A DNA stretch of 64,000 nt from Citrobacter sp. wls619 (GTDB lineage: Bacteria > Pseudomonadota > Gammaproteobacteria > Enterobacterales > Enterobacteriaceae): contig NZ_SZXJ01000098.1 of the NCBI RefSeq assembly GCF_005281345.1, positions 186,001 through 250,000 on the forward strand. Direction: 5' to 3'. A model generated the notes under the pieces. That model did no database searches and was not told where the DNA came from. It was given only the letters and a program-made list of their open reading frames with translations. The translations under genes were made by a program, and so were the position numbers. The stretch's first letter is position 1. Each line of letters starts with the position of its first letter. This document shows positions 56,256 through 62,864 of this stretch, piece after piece.

Positions 56256-56268
56256 GGACGCAGCATGA
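55513..56268 (+). CDS. Second protein in the +1 frame of the methyltransferase gene
   Basis: A 251-residue frame, starting ATG 55513, 8 bp after GGAGG, the better-placed start of the two. It runs the whole length of the methyltransferase and 13 bp beyond. Sequence resembles a phage family beginning MSWLFSQAL and ending with AEWLMMWPLGWTELKPLA (about residues 212-229), a motif I recall from other phages. It also has NVMPTPHKF and LQPTPRASMG. Composition looks protein-like. Function unknown. It could be a methylase-associated factor, or a widely propagated shadow frame. Confidence 0.6.
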   Translation: MSWLFSQALAEEYSVDTSFAGEQFAQLNVMPTPHKFSRNDKMMEFSDLSRFGLTCAVLTENRGVELLMSFLAGFHARTYREQGKEQASTEVDLDFGDKWQESSVRYDLDSCSWKTHLCLWEEDLQWSLVTLPKWGLIRNGVVYQHQTLERPINVTVSGLQPTPRASMGSHGIAWCRARTGEHRHNLEDWLAWKHLQDGGEETPGLNICPNYAEWLMMWPLGWTELKPLAMDKFREWQRQHSPYLNRIEDAA

Positions 56269-56289
56269 CGCTAACCAAACGAATCACAA

Positions 56290-56312
56290 GGTCGCTAATG
56301 CGGCCTTTTTAT
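56290..56312 (+). terminator. Terminator after the methyltransferase pair
   Basis: GGTCGC-TAAT-GCGGCC (one G-T pair) followed by TTTTTATTTT. Confidence 0.65.
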
Positions 56313-56365
56313 TTTCTCGCGTTCACCTTCAACCGAATTAACCAACAGTTCATGGAGCACTGATT

Positions 56366-56638
56366 ATGAGTGAAAAATTACGAATTGAACTTGGCGATAA
56401 GTACGTCGTCACCGGGTCTGCGCATGACCTTATTCTTAACGAGAAAAAGATTTCCAAGGAAGGTAAAAACGCCGGACAGGAAGTGCTTTCTCGCCTTGGT
56501 TACTACAGCAAGTTTGAGCATCTGGTGCGTGAATTAATGCACAAAGAGATTCTGGAATCCGAAGCGCAGACACTCACTGAATTACGCGACCATATCTATG
56601 AACTCAGCGAGAGGCTGGGTAAGGCTGTTGGACTATGA
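56366..56638 (+). CDS. DUF5405-like phage protein
   Basis: A 90-residue protein (opens MSEKLRIELGDKYVVTGSAH) similar to DUF5405-type proteins of enterobacterial phages. A beta-rich front is followed by a helical end (LTELRDHIYELSERLGKAV). It overlaps the next gene by 4 bp. Function unknown. Confidence 0.68.
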   Translation: MSEKLRIELGDKYVVTGSAHDLILNEKKISKEGKNAGQEVLSRLGYYSKFEHLVRELMHKEILESEAQTLTELRDHIYELSERLGKAVGL

Positions 56639-56856
56639 CATCAGAAATCATCGATCAGGCCAGCGCTCTCGAAGAGATGATGCGCGACCATGCTATTCAG
56701 GCTCACAGACTCAACCACTCAGCAGTATCAGCAACGCACTGTGAGGAGTGCGATGAGGAGTTACCGGAGGCTCGCCGGAAAGCGTATCCGGGATGCACGA
56801 TGTGCGTCGAATGCCAGAGCAATATGGAATTGCGTAAGAAGATTGGGAGGATGTGA
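56635..56856 (+). CDS. TraR/DksA-type zinc-finger protein
   Basis: A 73-residue protein with the DksA/TraR C4 zinc finger: CEECDEELPEARRKAYPGCT, then MCVECQ. Short TraR-like phage proteins bind the RNA polymerase secondary channel without the DksA coiled coil length and can mimic ppGpp/DksA effects. It overlaps both neighbours. Confidence 0.88.
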   Translation: MTSEIIDQASALEEMMRDHAIQAHRLNHSAVSATHCEECDEELPEARRKAYPGCTMCVECQSNMELRKKIGRM

Positions 56857-57512
56857 TGAAAGAGCGCGGAATGATTTTTAACGGCGAGATGGTGCGCGCC
56901 ATTCTTGACGGGCGGAAGACGCAGACGCGCCGGATTATGAAAATTCAGCCGGAGCCATCGAAATCACGATCTGGGGATTTTTGGTTCCCCTCGAAAAAAT
57001 TAGAGAGCATGGTGCACATATCTGACCTTGTCCCAGGAAATTCACCTATTGCAGACTGCCATCTTTTCTTTCAAGAGCACTGCTGCCCGTTCGGTGCTGC
57101 GGGCGATCGGATCTGGGTGCGGGAAACGTGGGCGGAAGCAGGTGCCGGGGCACCAGAACTGCAGTTATACCGGGCGAACTACCCTGCGCATGTTCCTTCA
57201 CATTACGAGAACGTGCCGCCGGCAGAGGAAATACGCTGGACGCCATCAATCCACATGCCGCGCTGGGCCAGCCGTATTTTGCTGGAGATTACCGATGTGC
57301 GCGTGGAAAAGCTTGCCAGTGTCAGCGATGAAGATGCAGGAGAAGAGGGGTACCCAGCAGATCCGTCACCGTATGGAGGGCGTACGGATAAATGGCTGTG
57401 GTTCCGCCAGTTGTGGGATGGCATTTACCCAGAGCAAAGTTTCAAGCACAACCCCTGGGTCTGGGTAATCGAATTTAAGGTGGTGCCTAATGTTCAGGAT
57501 AATCCAGCCTAA
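56856..57512 (+). CDS. ASCH-like phage protein
   Basis: A 218-residue protein from ATG 56856 behind GGGAGG. The N-terminus MIFNGEMVRAILDGRKTQTR matches the phage ASCH/PUA-like family that binds RNA or modified bases, with GDRIWVRETWAE in the middle. The C-terminus has NPWVWVIEFKVV. It overlaps its neighbours. Role not established. Confidence 0.78.
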   Translation: MKERGMIFNGEMVRAILDGRKTQTRRIMKIQPEPSKSRSGDFWFPSKKLESMVHISDLVPGNSPIADCHLFFQEHCCPFGAAGDRIWVRETWAEAGAGAPELQLYRANYPAHVPSHYENVPPAEEIRWTPSIHMPRWASRILLEITDVRVEKLASVSDEDAGEEGYPADPSPYGGRTDKWLWFRQLWDGIYPEQSFKHNPWVWVIEFKVVPNVQDNPA

Positions 57513-57729
57513 TACGTATTACGTCGACATGAGCGGCACCCCTTGCAAGATAACCCGCACCACCTCCGACACAGTCCACTACCAGCGAAACGGTCATAAC
57601 TGCATAGCCAGCATGATGCGGTTTCAATCGGACTTTGAATGGGTGGAGGCTGCGGAGCTAAAGCAGATATGGGATGACCTTGAGACGGCGGCACATTTGA
57701 AGAAGCTGCGAGCTATGCGGGCGGCATGA
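57490..57729 (+). CDS. DUF4222-like phage protein
   Basis: A 79-residue protein similar to DUF4222: YYVDMSGTPCKITRTTSDTV and FEWVEAAELKQIWDDLE. It overlaps the ASCH gene by 23 bp. Common in lambdoid early-left regions. Function unknown. Confidence 0.75.
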   Translation: MFRIIQPNTYYVDMSGTPCKITRTTSDTVHYQRNGHNCIASMMRFQSDFEWVEAAELKQIWDDLETAAHLKKLRAMRAA

Positions 57730-57738
57730 GGAGAGATT

Positions 57739-57945
57739 ATGAACTTAACGATTAAAAATATTTACGAACTGGCTTGCTTTGCTGGTCTGCATTGCGCAAA
57801 CCCTGCTGAATCTCATATTGATGAAGAAACAGAACTAAGTATCGATACAGGAGGAATCATTGGTAATGGTGATGAAGAGGACTACACGGGTCTGAGAGCT
57901 TGTTTTACCGAATATCCAGAAGAGGGTTATATCGCACTCGATTGA
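57739..57945 (+). CDS. Hypothetical acidic phage protein
   Basis: A 68-residue acidic protein (NGDEEDYTGLRACFTEYPEE near the C-terminus), behind GGAGAG. No family is recognised. It lies 9 bp after the DUF4222 gene. Confidence 0.58.
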   Translation: MNLTIKNIYELACFAGLHCANPAESHIDEETELSIDTGGIIGNGDEEDYTGLRACFTEYPEEGYIALD

Positions 57946-57959
57946 TGATAACGCAACTG

Positions 57960-57982
57960 ATAGCCAGTTATGAGCTGGCTAT
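57960..57982. repeat. Perfect inverted repeat
   Basis: ATAGCCAG-N7-CTGGCTAT is an 8-bp perfect stem with no T-tract. Between two genes; could be an operator or mRNA structure. Confidence 0.5.
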
Positions 57983-58054
57983 TGGGTGCGAAGCACTGCC
58001 ACGTTATCCCCCATTTGCCCTCCAGTGTGAGGGCATTCTTTTACAGGTGAACCA

Positions 58055-58432
58055 ATGAAGAAAGGATTGCTATTGCTGGGCGTTCTGGCGCTTTCGGCAT
58101 GTGATGTCAATGATGCTGACGTAGCCAGTCGTAACGTTAGCAAGGCTGCAGATAACTTTGAATCTCAGCGCCGCTTTGTCTTCTATAACGGCATCACCGG
58201 CGAATTCATGCTGGAAATTACCGGCTTATGCTCGAAAGACAATACCAGCACCGATCGGACGCTGGGAGTAATTTGCAAAACTGGTCCGGGTGTATACAAA
58301 AAGCACATGCTTGGCCTGTCAGATAACGTCACATGGTTTATGGAGGATTTGAGCGGAACAAACGCCAGCGTCAATCACTACCGTGTGACATTCAAACCAT
58401 CAGTAATTATTCCTGATATCGAAGTCAGATAA
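58055..58432 (+). CDS. Phage-encoded beta-sandwich lipoprotein
   Basis: A 125-residue lipoprotein: signal MKKGLLLLGVLALSAC with lipobox LSAC, then SRNVSKAADNFESQRRFVFY, a conserved block in enterobacterial prophage lipoproteins. The rest is beta-rich with two further Cys. Expressed from a lysogen it would alter the cell surface and could block superinfection. The precise role is unknown. Confidence 0.78.
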   Translation: MKKGLLLLGVLALSACDVNDADVASRNVSKAADNFESQRRFVFYNGITGEFMLEITGLCSKDNTSTDRTLGVICKTGPGVYKKHMLGLSDNVTWFMEDLSGTNASVNHYRVTFKPSVIIPDIEVR

Positions 58433-58442
58433 ACAACTCTGC

Positions 58443-58469
58443 ACCCGGCCATAGTGTCGGGTTCTTTTT
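58443..58469 (+). terminator. Terminator between lipoprotein and torI
   Basis: ACCCG-N10-CGGGT followed by TCTTTTT. Confidence 0.6.
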
Positions 58470-58511
58470 GCCTGGCTTCCAGGTTCGATTTCCAAACCGG
58501 AGATGAAACCC

Positions 58512-58712
58512 ATGCAACACCAATTACAGCCCGATTCACTGGTTGATCTGAAATTCATCATGGCAGATACTGGTTTCGGAAAGACCTTCATCTATGACCG
58601 CATCAAAGACGGCATCCTGCCAAAAAGCAAACTCATCCACGGCCGCGCCAGATGGCTATATAGTGAACACTGCGAGTTCAAACAAAAGCTCTTAAGCCGC
58701 CTCGATGGGTAA
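58512..58712 (+). CDS. torI: TorI-type excisionase and response-regulator inhibitor
   Basis: A 66-residue protein, nearly identical to E. coli TorI of KplE1: VDLKFIMADTGFGKTFIYDR and HGRARWLYSEHCEFKQKLLS. TorI is a winged-helix recombination directionality factor working with IntS, and it also binds TorR to inhibit torCAD. Start ATG 58512 has GGAG nine bases upstream; ATG 58503 is too close. The last codons overlap a right-arm site. Confidence 0.93.
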   Translation: MQHQLQPDSLVDLKFIMADTGFGKTFIYDRIKDGILPKSKLIHGRARWLYSEHCEFKQKLLSRLDG

Positions 58713-58727
58713 AATTGCGGGTAAAAT
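58707..58727. promoter_or_regulatory. Right attachment arm repeats
   Basis: GGGTAAAAT occurs at 58707-58715 and 58719-58727, the same motif found in the left arm (as GGGTAAAA and ATTTTACCC). The distance to the attR core is about 60 bp. Likely Int or TorI binding sites. Confidence 0.55.
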
Positions 58728-58786
58728 AAAATACACTTCTGAAATTTCCCTTTCTATACAATCCCCTGCTATGCAAATTCGATGTA

Positions 58787-58801
58787 TGCAGGGGACACCA
58801 T
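58787..58801. repeat. attR core
   Basis: TGCAGGGGACACCAT, identical to the argW 3' end at 18583-18597. Confidence 0.93.
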
Positions 58802-58837
58802 CACATCTATCACGCAACGCTGCGATTTATTTCACCA

Positions 58838-60217
58838 TCACGGTACTTGCCATAGCTCCACACAGTTTCTCCCCCGGCGTTTTGCGCCATATAGCGCTTC
58901 ATCAGCCGCCTGGATAAGGCGCTCATAATCGGGATGTCCATTAAACATCGCTGCACCGATTGAAAGAGAAAGTAAAATGGGTTCGCCTGTCGGAGAGTTC
59001 ACCTTAATTCTCTCCACGCCTTTGCGGATCCGCTCCGCAATGCGCAGAGTGTCTGCCACGGTGATTTCGGTCAGGATGATGAGGAACTCATCGCCGCCAT
59101 AGCGAAAAACATAGTCGCAGGTACGCACATTGTCATAAAACGCACCGGCAACTTTACGCAGGATCTCATCTCCGGTGTTATGTCCCCACGTATCGTTGAT
59201 CTGCTTAAATTTGTCGACATCAATCAGCAGCGTCGAAAGAGGTATCCCACTCCGACTGGCGTGAATGATTTCGCGTTTAAAAATGGTTGGCAGAAAACGA
59301 CGGTTCAGCAAGCGCGTCAACACGTCCATCCCCACCTCATGTCGCGAGACTTCATCAAACAGTTCGCGCAGTAAAGTGACGATTTGCGAGAGTATGTTCC
59401 GTGTTTGCTGCAAAAACTTAACCCGCCGCGGTTTACTGGCGAGGGCATCGTCAGAGATGCGAATATCTTTAAAGATGTCATCAAAATCCTGGATCAGTCG
59501 GGATATATGTCCTGCCTCAGCAATCCCACTGAAGTAGTGACGTCCCTTATGGCTAAACCACAATCCGAAATCGGATTGACCAAGCGGGCTGCTATTCCCG
59601 ATGCTGGAGTCAAACATGACTTTATAAAGCAGCGTCATTTCCCACGTCAGTAACGCGTTAGTCTGCCGTTCCTTTTCCTCTTCTGCGTTCTCCATCAGTG
59701 AGAAGATGCGATAGTTTTCGTCCTCTTTAGCCGCATTATTCTCACTGAAGACATACGCTCGTGACATAACCTCCATCGCCAGATCGATACTGTTGATGGC
59801 GTAGTGGTAAATGTTGAGTTTGATTTCAGAGGTGTGCGGGCTGGTATTAATCAGCGGCAGCAGTAATTTTTTTAGTACTCTGAAGCCCATTTCAACCAGA
59901 TCAACAGAGATCCCGATACGAGCGTGAACATCCGCGGCACGCTGCTGGGCGCGCATCTGTTCTTCAACCTGTTCGACCTGGCAGGAAAGCACATCGATAA
60001 GCCAACGACGTAATGCTTCTTGTAGCTGCCTTTCCACCTGCTCGGTGGTTAAAAACTCAGCGGCATTAGGGTCGGCCAATACAACGCGGTAAAACTCTGC
60101 GATCAGCACCGGCGCATGAACGTGTGCCAGTTGTGCTGCAAGCTGATGGACGTATGGGTCCGTCTCATTAATCAACTGTACCCACTCGTCCTTCACGGTT
60201 TGCAAATAGGTTTCCAT
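58838..60217 (-). CDS. dosC: Globin-coupled diguanylate cyclase, DosC-like
   Basis: A 459-residue protein (E. coli DosC is 460) from ATG 60217, after GAGGG. The globin domain keeps heme-linked His98 (ADVHARIGI), Tyr43 (AEFYRVV) and Leu65. A linker domain is followed by a GGDEF cyclase with intact GGDEF (374-378) and product-inhibition I-site RTCD (365-368). It should make cyclic di-GMP in response to oxygen. E. coli has dosP (phosphodiesterase) downstream; here attR lies 37 bp beyond the stop and no dosP is present. Confidence 0.93.
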   Translation of the reverse strand: METYLQTVKDEWVQLINETDPYVHQLAAQLAHVHAPVLIAEFYRVVLADPNAAEFLTTEQVERQLQEALRRWLIDVLSCQVEQVEEQMRAQQRAADVHARIGISVDLVEMGFRVLKKLLLPLINTSPHTSEIKLNIYHYAINSIDLAMEVMSRAYVFSENNAAKEDENYRIFSLMENAEEEKERQTNALLTWEMTLLYKVMFDSSIGNSSPLGQSDFGLWFSHKGRHYFSGIAEAGHISRLIQDFDDIFKDIRISDDALASKPRRVKFLQQTRNILSQIVTLLRELFDEVSRHEVGMDVLTRLLNRRFLPTIFKREIIHASRSGIPLSTLLIDVDKFKQINDTWGHNTGDEILRKVAGAFYDNVRTCDYVFRYGGDEFLIILTEITVADTLRIAERIRKGVERIKVNSPTGEPILLSLSIGAAMFNGHPDYERLIQAADEALYGAKRRGRNCVELWQVP

Positions 60218-60385
60218 AGGATAGCCCTCAGGGTAAGTTGTTACCGTTTTCAGTACGGCTGGCAAATTATAGTCTGTTATGATTATTGGGTATGAATGCC
60301 TTCCCTACCAATATCGCCTTCACATACACTGCTTTGCACAATCCAAACAGACTGACTGACACTGGACTCCTTTCTGGCGGCTAAC

Positions 60386-60862
60386 ATGAAACAAATAACC
60401 TTCAGCGATCTGCAACAACAAAGTGAAGCGGCAGCCCATTCTCCTCGCTTGCGCGCACATCGTAATTTTCATCCGCAACTAAGCGATCCCGTTCAGCGTC
60501 TGGCGATTGCGATGGAACCCGGAACCTATGTCCGTCCTCATCGCCACCCACATACCTTTGAGCTGTTATTACCTCTCAGCGGACGCTTTGTGGTATTGAA
60601 TTTTGATGAGGCTGGCGTCGTCACGCGCCGTGTTGTGTTAGGAGAGGACTGTATGGCGCTGGAGATGGATGCCGGTACCTGGCACGCCGTCTTGTCCCTG
60701 GATAAGGGGGGCGTTATTTTTGAAGTTAAACACGGTGGTTATCAACCCGTGGCCAAACAAGACGTTGCGGCCTGGGCGCCTGCCGAGGGCGAACCCGGCA
60801 CGACTGAGCTGATGGCCTGGTATCAGCATGTTCAGCCCGGAGATATGCCGTTTAGCGCCTGA
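60386..60862 (+). CDS. WbuC-family cupin metalloprotein
   Basis: A 158-residue cupin: PHRHPHTFELLLPLSGRFVV (metal ligands His, His, Glu) and a later DAGTWHAVLSL (His). It resembles WbuC-type proteins, some in O-antigen clusters, function unclear. The C-terminus has TTELMAWYQHVQPGDMPFSA. It is divergent from dosC across 168 bp. Confidence 0.82.
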   Translation: MKQITFSDLQQQSEAAAHSPRLRAHRNFHPQLSDPVQRLAIAMEPGTYVRPHRHPHTFELLLPLSGRFVVLNFDEAGVVTRRVVLGEDCMALEMDAGTWHAVLSLDKGGVIFEVKHGGYQPVAKQDVAAWAPAEGEPGTTELMAWYQHVQPGDMPFSA

Positions 60863-60977
60863 GCATTTCGCGATGCCAGACAGGAGCCAGACCGATTTGG
60901 CAAACCCCGTATTCTGGCATCCCATTGGACGTTAAGGTTATAATCCTGACAACGATTTTATTGGATCAGACGCAAAA

Positions 60978-61517
60978 ATGACAAAACTCACCCTACAAGA
61001 GCAGATGCTGAAAGCTGGCTTAGTCTCCAGCAAAAAAATGGCGAAAGTACAGAGAACGGCGAAAAAATCGCGCGTGCAGGCCCGTGAAGCCAGAGAAGCG
61101 GTTGAAGAGAATAAAAAAGCACAAATTGAACGGGATAAGCAGTTAAGCGATCAACATAAACAAGCGACGCTGTCGAAAGAATACAAAGCGCAGATTAAGC
61201 AGCTTATTGAAATGAACAAAATCACCCTTTCCAAAGGTGATATTGGGTATAACTTCACCGATAATAATCTGATTAAAAAAATCTACGTAGATAAGGTGAC
61301 ACAGGCGCAATTGATTAAAGGGCGTCTGGCTATTGCCCGGCTGACCGCCGAAAGCGACCGTGACAGCGAATATGCTATTATCCCGGCCGTCGTTGCCGAT
61401 AAAATTGCACAACGTGACGACAGCTACATCGTCTTAAATTGTGAGCTGAGCCAGGAAGCGAAAGACGAAGACGATCCGTATGCTGACTTCGTCGTACCTG
61501 ACGATTTAATGTGGTAA
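60978..61517 (+). CDS. YaiL-like DUF2058 protein
   Basis: A 179-residue protein similar throughout to E. coli YaiL (same length): TLQEQMLKAGLVSSKKMAKV, a charged coiled-coil middle, and the acidic ending EDDPYADFVVPDDLMW. YaiL is annotated as a nucleoprotein or polynucleotide-associated protein without a proven function. The locus differs from E. coli yaiL, so this may be a paralogue. Confidence 0.85.
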   Translation: MTKLTLQEQMLKAGLVSSKKMAKVQRTAKKSRVQAREAREAVEENKKAQIERDKQLSDQHKQATLSKEYKAQIKQLIEMNKITLSKGDIGYNFTDNNLIKKIYVDKVTQAQLIKGRLAIARLTAESDRDSEYAIIPAVVADKIAQRDDSYIVLNCELSQEAKDEDDPYADFVVPDDLMW

Positions 61518-61520
61518 GCG

Positions 61521-61552
61521 AAAAATGCCGGATAATAAGTCCGGCATTTTTT
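61521..61552 (+). terminator. Terminator after the YaiL-like gene
   Basis: AATGCCGGA-N7-TCCGGCATT followed by TTTTT. Confidence 0.82.
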
Positions 61553-61616
61553 CTAATAATGAGGTGACGACTCAGATGTTCATTCAATTACCCTTATCAT
61601 AACCGCCCTCCTCTCT

Positions 61617-62864
61617 CTAGAACTTATAATGCTCTTTACTTAGCCCGTATTTTCTCATCCGCAAATACAGTTTTTTGCGCGGAATTTGCAGATATTCTGC
61701 CACTTCATTAATACGCCCTTGATGAATATTTAGCGCTTCGGTAATGATTTGCCGCTCATACTCTTCAACCCGACGATCCAACGGTGTTGGTTCCGGCATA
61801 TGCAACTGCGGATTGGCGGTTTCCGCCAATGGCAGCAACCCAACGGCAAAAAGCTCTGCGGCGTTTGCCAGCTCTCGCACATTACTCAACCACACACGAC
61901 GTCGCATCCCTTTCAGCAATTCTCCGTCGACCTGCGGAATGGGGTGGTTCAGACGCAGACAGGCTTTTTGCAGGTAATGGCGAAATAGCGGCTCAATATC
62001 GTCCGGGCGCAGGGATAGCGGCTGGCAGGCGATTTGCGTCATGGCGAAACAGTAATACAGTTCGGCCACGATCTGGTTTGTTGCCGCCAGCTCCACCAGC
62101 GATGTCGTGCCAATACCAATTAACCGAAAAGGACGTCGCTCCTGGCTTTGCAGGTGAACCAACTGGTGCTGTTGCTCGCGCGTCAAACACGCGATATGGC
62201 TTAATACCAGCGTCCCGCCTTGCGCCTGGGCGATCAGCTCACCGAGCTGATCGGTGTTCCCGGCGGTGAGCTCTGCGCGGATAAACGGCCCCGGGGCGCT
62301 ACGTCCCAACTGATGCAGATAACGGGCTCCCGTCATGCGTCCCGTCCCCGGCTCCCCATAAAACCAGACGGCAAGATCCGTTTCTGCCAGTTGCTGCAGG
62401 CGTTGACGGTACTGATTTATCCAGTCGCTGTAGCCCACCAGCTCAACCTGCAGCTTTTGTTGGCAGTAATGACGACGGGCAATCACAGATTTTCGCTGTT
62501 GCAACGCCTCTGCAACCTGCAACAGCAGCTTGCCGGGATCGACCGGCTTTTGCAGAAAATCCCATGCCCCTTTTTTCACCGCATCCACCGCCATCGGCAC
62601 ATCACCATGTCCGGTAATCAGCAGGATCGGCAGCTGGTTGTCATCCTGATGAAAAAGAGCCATCAGTTCGATACCGTTGCAGCCGGGCATACACACGTCA
62701 CTCAGAACGATACCGGGCCAGTCAGCCTGTAGCCAGTTTCGGGCATCATAGGGGTTATTGCACGCGCATACCCGATAGCCTGCCTGCTCGAGCAACAAGG
62801 TGTAAGCATCAAGGACATCGGCATCATCATCAATCAGCAGAACAGAATATTCATCACTCAACAT
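61617..62864 (-). CDS. pgtA: Phosphoglycerate transport response regulator PgtA
   Basis: A 415-residue NtrC-like regulator of phosphoglycerate uptake (pgtP). The receiver domain has LIDDDADVLDAY and phospho-acceptor Asp in IVLSDVCMPGCNGIEL, with Lys in FLQKPVDPGKL. The AAA-type middle is degenerate: Walker A reads GEPGTGRMTGA (Arg for Lys) and Walker B reads GGTLVLSHIA (no DE). GAFTGA is missing. The C-terminal Fis-like HTH (GRINEVAEYLQIPRKKLYLR) is intact. It overlaps pgtB by 11 bp. Confidence 0.94.
   Translation of the reverse strand: MLSDEYSVLLIDDDADVLDAYTLLLEQAGYRVCACNNPYDARNWLQADWPGIVLSDVCMPGCNGIELMALFHQDDNQLPILLITGHGDVPMAVDAVKKGAWDFLQKPVDPGKLLLQVAEALQQRKSVIARRHYCQQKLQVELVGYSDWINQYRQRLQQLAETDLAVWFYGEPGTGRMTGARYLHQLGRSAPGPFIRAELTAGNTDQLGELIAQAQGGTLVLSHIACLTREQQHQLVHLQSQERRPFRLIGIGTTSLVELAATNQIVAELYYCFAMTQIACQPLSLRPDDIEPLFRHYLQKACLRLNHPIPQVDGELLKGMRRRVWLSNVRELANAAELFAVGLLPLAETANPQLHMPEPTPLDRRVEEYERQIITEALNIHQGRINEVAEYLQIPRKKLYLRMRKYGLSKEHYKF

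Larger units (their letters stand above)
18583..58801. mobile_element. P22/Sf6/HK620-like temperate prophage integrated at argW
   Basis: About 40.2 kb bounded by the 15 bp repeat TGCAGGGGACACCAT. It contains integrase and excisionase, tailspike, three injection-type proteins, complete head, portal and terminase set, lambda-like lysis cassette, Q, nin genes, helicase and O-like replication genes, CII, Cro, CI, N, Kil, Gam and RecT. No obvious disruption was found in any structural gene, so it may be inducible. Morphology is predicted to be a short-tailed podovirus because the capsid and tail set is P22-type. Confidence 0.95.
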
